Source: Orthonyx spaldingii (Eukaryota > Chordata > Aves > Passeriformes > Orthonychidae). Taken from it: a DNA stretch of 64,000 bases. Position 1 is the first letter of the stretch. Every line of letters begins with the position of its first letter. Positions 11,963 through 23,900 of the stretch are shown here, one piece after another. The notes beneath the pieces are model-generated. The model was not told the DNA's origin. It did not search any database and saw only the letters and a program-made list of their open reading frames with translations. The DNA lies in contig VZTJ01002639.1 in the NCBI GenBank assembly GCA_013397795.1, positions 2,148,025 through 2,212,024 on the forward strand, given 5' to 3'. The translations under genes and the position numbers were made by a program.

Positions 11963-14900
11963 GTAAGGTTATGCCTTTGACTTTCCTTTCATGGACAAAA
12001 TAATGTTGGACTTCCTTCTTTAAGCTTTCATTTCAGATAAAGCTATAATTATTAGATCCCATTGGAACTCTACAAAGACATTTTCTGTAAAAGGGTGTGC
12101 AGTTTGCAAATTGTGGAACCAAAGTGACAGATATGATTTGAGTGATTTTTGTATTAGAATAAGGGAGAACTGTGTTACTGCATGGACTCATCTGGAACAG
12201 GAAAATAAATTGCTGTAGCCATAACATCCTTATTATGTTACTCGGAGAGGTCTTTGTGTGCCTGAGACGTGTTTGAGGTTAGCTCTGAGTGAATGCATTT
12301 TTATGCATAAAAGATGAGGCTGCCTTTCCCATCTGTGAGAACAGACTGTTTCCCAGTAAACAGAACTGAGCAACTGCTACCTGCAAGTGTTACCTTGCCT
12401 AAGATATCAGGATGATCCCTGTATCAGGAGCATGGCTCTAGACTTACTCACAACACTAATGATAATTTACCTACCTGATTGCCGAGGAACACATATTCCT
12501 ATATGGAGCAGGATATCTGTGTTGTCTTTTGCTTCTCATATTGTTGTCCCTCTAAGGTGAACTCGTGTATGACTCATTCTTGAAAAACTCGTAGTCATAT
12601 TGCCTTTTCATTTGTGTAAGACCATGACGGTAATTTTAAATTTTACATTAAAACCAGTTAAAATTGTTAAAAACAATCAACACTTGTGTATGCAGGAAAA
12701 AAACACCCAAATCCTACTCAATTCTTTGACATAGTCATGATTATCATTGTTGTTATTATCATTATTATAATTATGCAGTGAATTTTGTTACTTGAATTAT
12801 GGTGATATCTATTTGTGTGCCACACCCCAGTTGTGCACGTTGTATTAATAAAACAATTAATTGTTGTATTAATGCAACAAAAAAGAGCTCAGAAAGGCCG
12901 GCAGCCCAAGTGAAACATTCTCCCTCGTATTCATGGTGTGGCACAAATATCCAGTATCATTCCCTGTGTTCCTAATGCTGTAGGTATGTGTAGTCCTACA
13001 TAAGGGGAGGGGTTTTTTCACTGCCTACTAAATATATCTATGCAGAAGATAACCAGAAATGTTTTCTTCCAGTGGCTATGGCTCCCCAACATTTGCTCAG
13101 GCGGAGAGGGAGCAGAATTCAAGAACAAGTGCGAAAGCTCTCTATGGTAAGGTGGCAAAAAGTCTCTAAACATCTGTGCTAAATTGCTGTTTAAATACTG
13201 ATTGTGATGTCGTGGTGGAAATATTTTACACATTTTAATCTGAAAGTTTAAACACACATTGGTGTGTGTGTCTGTCAACTAAATTAAAAAACAAAGTGGT
13301 TTTATTCCTACTAAAGTGAACTAGGCTAACTAGAAAATACTCAGTTTACTAAGTAGAGAGCTCCCACCTGCTCCTTTGTAAGGCAGCAATGTGTAAAGCA
13401 TTCATCACAAAACTCAGTGATCCTATAGCTAAGGTGAGAAGGCATTCAGGCGTTCAGCTGTGCTGTGGGTCTGATTTGACCTGTACCTCCCTCTGCCTCC
13501 CCAACCTCATCCCCTGCTAGCAGAAAAGGCATTTACAATATTATTCTTCTTTGACACAAGGGTTTAGTGGAAATTAGAGTTGGTGTAATGGATTTGGAGT
13601 CCTACTTGGCGTGCTGTTTTCAGCAGGCTCTGTGACTGTCAGATGTGATGTTACTTACAAATGCCTAAACGTTGTTGCACTCACCAGCTACAAATGCTAG
13701 TGTTTGTCTTGGCTGTACACTCTACTCTCCAGCCTAGTGCCAAATCACTGTGGAGGAGAAATGTAGTCATGTTCCTTGCCAGCCAAACTGCACCATTTTC
13801 AGGTCATCCTCCTCCACTGTGAATACATCCCACTGATAGCTGTGCTGCTAATGGAAACAGAAGCAGCAGTGAGGCTGTGAGAAGTTCTGCTTTGTAAATC
13901 TGTGCCTGTTGCTAAATGCTCTTTTGAAAGGCGGTAGGACTGATGAGACTGGAAGGACAAGGCTTCCCCTGAGAACCTGGCCCTGTGCAGAACCCCTCAC
14001 ACCTCAGCCTGCTCTCCGTCTGTGCATCTGCCACTCTTCCTCAGGTTAACCAGCTGGAAAGCTCAAAGAGCAGTGGCTAATAACTGCAATATCCCTTAGC
14101 AGTAACTAATCTTTCCTCCCTCCTGTTTTTTGGGTGGAGTGGTGGCTGGGAGTGAGCTCAGAGGTTAGGGGAGTGATGGCAGCATGCTTTGGAATCCTAG
14201 AATCATTTAGGTTGCAAAAGACCTTTAAGATCATCGAGTCCAACCATTAAGCCAGCACTGCCAGACCCACCACTGAACCACATCCCAAAGTGCCTCATGT
14301 ACACATCTTCTAAATGTCTCCAGGGATCGTGATCCAGCCATTTCCCTGGGCAGCCTGTTCCAGTATTTGACAACTCTTTTTGTGAAAATATTTTTCCTAA
14401 TATTCAACCTAAACATGTTACTGCATGTGAATCATTCTAAGTTCAAATTTACTACGCTTTAGTGCTATGCTACAAAAGTCAGTTACTTGACATAGTGCTG
14501 AAGGCAGGAACTGCAACTGAGGAAAATTCTGAGCTGATCATTTTGAAGAGTGATTTCTGCATCCTGTATGGGTTCACTCAACAAACTGATTGCAAGTGTT
14601 GACAGAAATAGTAGGTGACAACAGAAACCAGCAAGAGACATTGCAAAAAACTCTTAGCAGATTATTTCTTTATGAGATTATATGAGAGCGTTGTGAATTT
14701 CTTTTTCATTTTATGTCATCATCATAATTTTTCAGGAGTACATAGTTTGAACAGCATGGCAGGATCAGTGTCTTAACTATGTCCCTTAATCTTTGTGGGC
14801 TTTTAAAATATATCTCTGAGCTTTTTAATATCAAACGTGATGGGATGGTCATGTGCCAGGAGAAGATGGGGCCAACATTGATGTATATAATGGTATTTTT

Positions 14901-17900
14901 TTACTTCCAATGTACTTGACTGAATTCAGGCACTAATTGAAAATGCTTGCTGTGAAAGTGCTGCGTGGTGGCTCCTGTAAAGTGAATTGTCCTTGGTTCA
15001 CTTCTGTTGCTGGTAGTAACTACAAAACCGTAGTTGCAGTTACCAGGAACTGAATGAAGTAGGAGGATCAGTTATTCTGGAGCTCCAAGTGGATATGTAT
15101 TGGCACAGCTTTTAGAGTGGAGTTTTCACATTTTTCTACTTTCTTCTGTTTTATACACATAAAGAACTAGGCTGTTGCTATCACCATGTACATGAACTGG
15201 AGAAAACAAGGAAAGCATCTAAAATCTTTCTCAAATTCAGGGCAATTATATTTTTCTAATTTTTAGCAACAAAGTTACTATTCTGCTACATCCCACATGT
15301 GCCTCTTCTTCCTTTCTGATGTTAAATTTTTTGTGCATACTGTCCCAAACGAGGTGGAAAGCAGCTGAGTGATATTGGAATTGTTAAAATGCATTAAAAA
15401 TGCTCATTACAAAGTATTTTATTTATAATTAATAACTAATGAAAGTATTTTGAGTTTCATGGGACTGAAATCCTATAAGGCAGGATGGAGCTGTCTTAGC
15501 TTTATTTTTATATTTTGTTATGTACATATGTTTTAAATGTATGTATTTTATTTAGGTTAATACAGAAAGCTCATGTGTTTAAAAGATTCGCTTATACTGG
15601 AAAATACATATATAATTTTACTGTAAAAGCAAAATGGACCGTGTTTTTTTTTGTTTTGCTAAAATGTGACAATGTGACATTAGCAGCAAACTTTCCCCAT
15701 GAAAATATTCCTTTTCTTGGAAAACTTGAGAGTCATTTGGACTAAGCCATGTATTCATGACTATCAACAAGTGAAAATGGTACCTGGGCTCCTAAGTGAT
15801 CACTTGATCTTGAACTCAATTCCTTCCAAGCACTGTAAAGGCTAAATTAAAATAAACATTGTTATAGTAATTATTATTATGGCTACCATTACATAATAAT
15901 TATAATTATACCCACTGTTATTATTGCTACTTATTATTACTCATTGTTATATGTGTGTATGTTTATAGACGTACACAGGCATGTTTATGTCCTGGCGTGA
16001 AGTTCATGTCTTAGCTCCCATTGCTGGGGTCATTCATGGCTGTTCAGCCCTTCAGTCAGCAGGCAGAAGGTTGGCCACGGTGCTGTGGGAAAGGAGGCCT
16101 GGAATATTATTGGTGTTACCAACACTTCAGGTGGAAGCTAGACCGGAGCCATCGATATCTCTAATGTGCCTGTCTGATAGCAAAAACTTCCTCACAATTG
16201 CCTTTTTTCCTGTGTCAAATAATCCCTTTGTTTTCACTCATTTCCTTCCTGAAATGAACTGTTTTCTATTTGCATGACAAATCTCTCTCTGAACCACAGG
16301 GAAGTTGCCCTCTGCACATTCTTATGGGGTTTATTTCATCATTTGCTTCCTGGTCTTTCCATCTGAAATAAGTTTTGGCTCATATTGTCGTCTGTTGTTC
16401 TAGCTTTGGCTTCTCCATCTGTCTTAAGCAGTTCTGCCTGTGGGGAGACGTGCAGCAGTCTCAGGCTGTGCTGGGGCTTTGCCAGCCAGTGACACAGTGT
16501 GAAGCAGCCTCATTCCTCAGGAGGAATGAACCACGAGCTCTCTCCAAATTGTCAGATTATTGTACAGCATAGAACTGAAAGATGCTTGCTAAAATTGTCT
16601 TCACACGACGCATGAGAAAAGACTGAGTGTTTTGTACACCGAGTTTATAGTCTCATGGCCGTGATTTGGAGCTAGAAGTGGGATTGCCTATGAATTTTTG
16701 CACTGCTCATATGCCTCATTCAGAGCAAGAGCTGCAGTGTAACAAATTCAAGGAAATCTCAGGTAAATGAGTCCATTGAAAGAAGCCACGTAACATGCTG
16801 GTAGTATTGTGATTCTCAAATTAAGTTGACAATTGACTTCAAAACAACACACTTCCTTTGACAGCTAGTTCCACACAGCCATCAGAGAGAAGCTTGTGGC
16901 ATAAATCTCTGAAAGTGGTAGTGTTTGCTCCTCTGAAAATGAGATTTGTTTTGAACTCGAGTTTTGACCTTTGTCCCCGGATGTTTAGGTCACGTCTCCT
17001 GCAACTTTGCCTCAAGCTGATTTTTTTCCAGCTGCACAGCAATTTATTCTGAAAAGGGATCAGCAGTCATTCCAATGCAGATAGATGATAGTAAACTAAG
17101 TATTGGACTTTTCTGCTTGATGATGTGTGGAAATATTTTATACTGCCATTCCAGGATTCTTAGGACAGCTTATGAGGGAGACTCTCAATCCATGTCTGTG
17201 TGGATTGCCATCGAATTTCAGAGCAATCTACAGTCCTGTTTATCTGTGTCATGTACTGTATGGTAGCGTTTTTGACTTGGCTAAAAGTCTTTGGTTAAGA
17301 GTTGCTTTTTGTTTTCTGTTGTTTTGGATGCTTTCAAAAATGAAAATAAAATCAGTAGCTTTCAACATCTGTTTGAAAACAGAAACATGGTCTGTTGCTG
17401 ATGATTGGTGAATTAAATAATTTCACTAAATATCAATTGCAGTAACATCTGTCCACATCAGATATCAGGAAGAGTACTAGTTTCTGTGGATGAATGTTCC
17501 TGTTCCTCTGGAAGCTTTAGTAGCTAGCAGATCTTACATTCAGTGAATATAATATATATTTCACTTATAATAATTATAAGTGAAATGCTGTGCTGCTTTT
17601 CACTTTATTGCCTTTGTGATGTAAGAGATTTTATTTAATCAAATTCTTCTGGGTTGCATTGACTATAGATTGTGGTTAAGAATATAATTTAAGTGTCTTC
17701 TGCCATGATCCTCCTTTTTTTTTTTTTTTTTTATTTTACCAGAGGGAAAATCCTTTATGTAAATGGTGTGCAGCATATCAGCAGGGTTTGAGCTAACGTG
17801 GTGTTAAGGCTGCACTGTATTTTAAGTGGTAGATGTAAGAGCTGCAATGAGTAGAGTATATAGAAAAAAAACTTGATAATTTTGATAGTTTTATTCATGT

Positions 17901-20900
17901 TTTGATGGTTTTATGCATCATATCTGGAAGTCTCTGTTGTCATATTTCACTTCAGCTTCAATAGCCTCTTTATGCATGAAGGGACCTGTGAGAGGCTGAG
18001 ATTGATTGGGAGGATTAGAAGAGTGAAACAGAGCATACAAAACATTAGTTTGTTTTCAGCGTCAGGGGTTGACCTCAGCCAGCAACCGAGGACCTACCCA
18101 TTTGCTTGCTCATTCGCCCTGTCTCCTCTCTGCAGCAGAATAGGGGGGAGAATTGGAAGAGCAAAAGCAAGGAAAAAACATGATGGATCAAGATAAAGAT
18201 GGCTTAATAGGTGAAGGAAAGAACAGGGAGGAAAAAAGACCGAGTAACACAAAGGCATTACTTACAGTCTTCTGTAAGCAGAGCAAAGCCCAGACTATCT
18301 GGGCAAGGAGTCTTTGGAAAGGCTGCCTACCAGTTTCATTGCTGAGCAGGATATTAAACACTGTGGAATACCCTTTTGGTCAGTTGGGGTCAGCTGTCCT
18401 AGCTGTGTCCCCTCTGAACCTCTTGTGCACCCCCAGCCCACTCACTGGGGCAGCAGAATAAAAAATAGAGGAGACTTTGACACTGTTCAGCAACAGCTAA
18501 AATAACCCTGTGTTATCAGCTCCAAAATTATCTCCGTCTTAGCCAGACCATTCAGCACATCAGCAAATTCTGTTGCTCATTTTCAATAATAGTTTCATAT
18601 GTGTTACTTGCATTTGAAGATCATGTAATGATTCAAGAGATATTCTAAAGTTTCTCTAAAAGCAGTCAGATTAATATTCATAGGTAATAATCCCTCACTT
18701 TGATATGTAAAATAATTGAGAGATGGAAGCTACATTTCCAGAAGCACAATGGACAAATTTGTAGGAAAAGAAAAAGAAGTTGTAGACAGATGAAAAAACC
18801 CGTGAGGATCATGTGCTGAGATCTGTCTGACTTGGAAGTGGAAACACAGAAGTTCTCTAGGAAGGAGCAGCAGTCCCTTGTGTCATCTGGATAGAGGAGG
18901 ACAGAGAACAGGTTTATATCAATTTTTTTAGAAGCTCAAGAAAGTGGAGCACTTCATCAGGAGGGGTTATAAAAGGGTTTATGTCCTTTCTGATGGCAAG
19001 GTGAGAACTTTTTAAGGGTTGTAGGTAGAATCTGGGACAGGAGCCAAGCACTGGGAGAAAGCAGAGGCTGAAATTTCCTTTTGAGCTACTGGCAAAAACC
19101 AGGGCATATATTCTAGCTGGTCTTTTTCTTTTATTTCCTTTTTATTTCTTTTTTCTTTTCCTTCTTTTTTTTCCCTTCTGCTTTCTTTGTGCTATGTTCA
19201 TATTATCATGGGGGGACTATTCCTTCTTCAGTGTAATTCATGCCAGGCAGCCAAGAAAACAATGTCTCAGGGAGCCTGGGTGATGAGCAGCTGTAAGGGA
19301 AAGGAGACACGCTTATGAAACATTGGATTGTAAAAGGTTTGAAAAACAAAGGCTGAAGACAAACCCTTCCACAATTGAAGATTTTAGTCTGATGCCAGGA
19401 TGTGTATTACAAGATGTTTTTGAAGGGTGAGTAATTTCAGGGTGCAGCTGTAGTATCCACCTCCAGATCCTCTATAGCAATGTTTCAATTTCAACTGAAA
19501 TGTTCTGTTCTACTCTAAATGATAACTTGGGTCTCTAGCAGGTTCTAGTTCTCATTCTACCTGCATTAAAAAAACAAATTGGTAAATATTAATTGCTCTC
19601 AGTGTGGACTCTCAGTAGCTGTGCCCGTACTTTTTGTTTAGTAACACAAACAGTGATTGGCTTTTGTTAAATGTAAATTCTATTAAAGTTCTTGTTACTA
19701 TTTTCTTATTAACTATGCAGAACTTGAGGGGCTGTCCTGGGCTCTCAAGTGTAGGTAGCCACAGGTTCGATAAACACTCCTGTTCTCACCATGACAGTGT
19801 GTGTTGAACACCTTTCCATCACGTCTAACTGGGAGTGTTGTGCTGCTCTGTGGAAGAGGATGTGTCTGTCAGTTCTACAAATGGTTCTGAAATTCCTGTT
19901 TTAACACAGGACAAAACTTACGTGAAGTAAAATAAGGAATCTCCTTCAAAATGTACTCTCTGTTTTTTCATTCCTTTGGAGCCTCTACACATGCCAGACT
20001 TTCTTTGTTTATTTAAAGCAACTCCAACTGTTACTGTTTGCAGCAATTATAAATTTTGCAGTGGATGTAGACTTTCTTATGCTTGTTTAATTTAATAGCA
20101 TAAAACTTACATTTTTGTTCACCTAAAAGGAGATAACACTCAGAACTATTTCTTGCATTGTTAATTGAAACTTTTTTTTTTTGTTTAAAGCATATATTCT
20201 TTCTTACTGAACAGTATTTAAGTATCATTTACACTCCATAGCTAACTGATCCCCTTAGAGATGCAAATAATTCTATGGGATTAAACTAGATACTGCTTTT
20301 TAATCCCCTTGTTTTGTTAGGAACAGATGGACTTTACTTCTTCAGATCATCATCCAAACAAAAAAAGAAAGGTAGCAAATCAGACAGTACTGCTTTACTG
20401 ACTGTGTTGTTGGGGTGTGCATGTGTGTGTGTTGTGGTTACAAAGACAATCAACTGTAAAAATAATTTAAGTCACATGCTGCAAAAGCAGAAATAGTAGA
20501 TACAGATGGAATAATCAGTGCTGATCCTTTGCCCTGGGATTTTAGAATAATGAATAATGAAAGTAAGATATCTATTTTGAAATATTCACACACCTGGCTA
20601 AAAATTCTGATAACCTGTGGTGTTTTTAGATTTGACCGTTTGCTCTGCACACCTCTCTTGCAAAGCAAATTAAGAAGGTGCTGTGCAGGATTAGGATGGT
20701 TCTGTTGCATGAGTGGCATTTGTCACCGTGGGAAGGGGGGCTTCAAGCCAGTGATATATTTCAGAAACTTGTTTTTTGTGAAAATCACTGAGAAGGGGAG
20801 AGATCATGGTATGTTTGTAAAATGTGACAAATGCTTCTATAAGTGACATCTGAAAATGAGGGCACTGCTGTGTTTGCACCTGAATTCCTGTATGAAGGAA

Positions 20901-23900
20901 CAGAATAGACCTTTGCAGTGGGGCTTTTATGGTATCCTCACTGCAGATCTCTGTATGTCACACATCATATGCTTGGTAATATTAAGAATTTTTTTTTTTT
21001 TATTTTGCAAAAAGTAACTTAACCTTCCTGTCAACAAAATCACTTTCATTTCACCTCTGGCTACTCCAGGTGTGATGAAATTGATGTATTTTGTATGTAC
21101 ATTTAGTATTTCCATCATATGAGCAAAAACCAAACCACCTATTTTACTTGAAGACCAAAAAATCAAGATTTTTAATGAAATGTAGAAAAAAATTACCTAC
21201 TTCCAGAGTTTCCTTAGACCTCTCTCGGCCATGTCACCTAGTGACTTTTTCGCAACAAAGCTCCTGGTGTTCCAAATCAGGGGCATAAGTGGTTCTAGTG
21301 AAAAAAAACCACAAACCTTCCAAATGTTTCATTCAGTTCTTTTCCTCTTACGTTGAAAAGTGTTCTTCAATATTCATCTAAATTCAATATTTTGTGGTGT
21401 GGGTGTGTGTTGTGTCTTCATCTTGCTTTTCCCCTTCCTTCCTCTCCTGGTTTAACTTGAATCTATTGTACAGAGTAAAAGGCACATAATGTTTCTGTTT
21501 TTGCAGCATTGTGTTGTTTTAGCTGAAAAATATTACTGTTTAGAGATATTTTGGTGTGTCTATGTATATTTCCATGCGTATTTCTACATTAGCAATTCAA
21601 TGAATTGAACACTTTATGAGGAAATAAAGGATGAGCCAGGTCTCTTGTGTGTGGCTTTGTTGTCTTGCAGATCTAACATGAGAAGTATTTGTATATATCA
21701 GAAAATACTTTTGCTTTCAAGGACCTTCATGCAAATACAGCAAGCCCAGTGCTAGTTATCATACTGCTACTAAAGTAGCAAGCCAAAGATTTTAATAATC
21801 AGGCTTCCCAAGGAAGTGTTTACAGTCAGAGCACTGCTCCCCTCCGGTGTCCTGACTCATTGGATGAGATAAGTGGCTTTTGTCTGCACCCACCAGCTCT
21901 CTGTTAGCATTGTTGACGTAAGAATGGTCCTTGTACTGGCCTGTGTGGGGGTGGAGGTATTTTCTGCTGAAATACAGAAATTAACCACATCTTATCTCCT
22001 CTTCTCATATATACAACTTATCCAAAGTATCTCTGAGAAATAGTCAAGGCACTGTAGGATAAGACATTGAATGAATAATTATTCTTTGTTTTCTTCCCAT
22101 CTCTAGAACAAAGAAAGAATTATGCACGGGACAGTGTCAGCAGCATATCTGAAACGTCACGGTATCACGTAGAGGTGAGATGAGGGTGATACACCAATTA
22201 CAGCTTTCAGTTACATGCAGTTATTTTTGCCTACATGTTTTCTGAGGATATACAAGCTTGAAGGCACGTGCATCTTCCAAAATATCCCGCCAGCCTGGGG
22301 TCACTTCACAATAGATTACAGTGAAATGTCTCAAATTCTATAGCTTTGCCATAATGAGCTGAAATTTGGATGGAGAAGAATGTAAGCAAAGTTGTGTATA
22401 GTTTGGCAAACAGACAGGACTTCTCAACGGGGCATCAGTTCAACGTCTCATGCTGCCCTGTCTCCAAACCTGGCTTCTTGCAAAGATGAGGCAGAGCTGA
22501 ATAGTGCTGTGCTGCTGGCAAGGCACACTGGATGATATTTAAAACTAATACTCTGATCAGATATAATCAGCAGAGGTATTAGAATATTCATAAAGAGCTG
22601 AGCATTAACCCCTCAAAGCCCCAGTGAGTCAAATATGTGGTAGTTAAGTATATTCTGCCTGCACAGATCCTTCCCCAGTGTGAAGAGCAAAGTGTGTGAC
22701 TTGCTGTCTTAAGCTGCTTTGCAGAATTACTGCATGCTGCTCTCATATTTAAAATATTCAGCAGAGTAAGCCTGAGTGCCTATATGTAGCCTGTTAAGCC
22801 TTTTGAATGCAGTGCTCTTTTTGTAGCCTTACTTTGGCTCAAACTTTCTCCTGCTGCCATCAGACCACTCTCATGGGTTAAGCCAAATCTTGCAATCACC
22901 ACAGATTCTCAGCTCCTTTTTGCTGGGTTTTAAATCATCCGTGAATTGTGAGATCATATGCAGAAGACTCTTAATTTCAAGTGCTTCAGTCCTATGATCA
23001 GCTTGCAAATAAATACATGTGTTGGTTCTAATTGCCTGTCTATTTTTGTGTAGTTTCTTCATAACGGTTTTGGTCCTGTACTGGCATAACAATTAGTACT
23101 TGCATTTGAAATCTAAGCATTCCTGGGTAAGCAGCCAGTACAGTGTTTGTTTCACTTCTTTTAAATACTTTGATTATATGCAGCTTACACCTACTTCCTT
23201 CTCTGTAATTACCAAGTGCTGTTTTCCTGTCATAGAAGAAAGCACAGTTAATTCTTTTTTATTAAATTTATTTAGAAGACAGATATGCAGGCATGTATTA
23301 AACATAATTCAGCTTGAATGAGTGTTACCAGATCTTCAATAAGAATGTGGAGGTGGATTTATGCCTGAACAAAATGAAATAATTTTTGTAGCAGTGGGCA
23401 GACCACCGAGGGTCCACTGGTGGTCTGACCATTCATAGCGCTGCTTTGTACCTGTCCCTCCCCTGTTCACCCAGGACTGGCCAGATGTCACTGGTCAGTC
23501 ATTTGCCTATTGGCTTGTCTCTCGCCTTGCCCTCCCCTGACAGAGGGCATAAGAGATCCGGGCGAGAGACGAGCGAGACCACTCTTGCTGGGTTCACCAT
23601 CTCGTAGCGTGTTCTATGCACGATCCTTTTCCCTCTGTGAGGGGAAAATAAAGAACGCTGACATATATGCAAGTGGTCCGTCTATCTTTTTCGGCAAACA
23701 GCTGTCACTGTTCTGCCCTGGATCAGAGGTCCTGGGAGAAGGAGCTACTGAGGGCTGGACTCGGTGGCCCAGAGGAGCCCAGAGACGAAACAGCAAAGAT
23801 ACAAATTTTTGTGGGTTTTCTTACACAGTTGGCATGCTGAAGGAGAAATTGCCACAACCACAATGAGAGGGAAGCTAGCTGAGGCGATGTTTGTGAGGTA

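Larger units (their letters stand above)
13147..22106 (+). other. Intron between coding exons 2 and 3 (about 9.0 kb)
   Basis: The largest complete intron here. It holds a minus-strand CR1 tail, a minus-strand avian LTR remnant, a perfect hairpin at 17558-17586, an ATT-rich patch at about 15862-15950, a T run at 17715-17732 and a pyrimidine tract at 19121-19179. The remainder shows no gene-like content. Confidence 0.9.

Noticed and set aside
23510..23866. 118-residue plus-strand open frame
   Set aside because: It lies mostly inside the solo LTR and runs across its right target duplication. LTRs do not normally encode protein.
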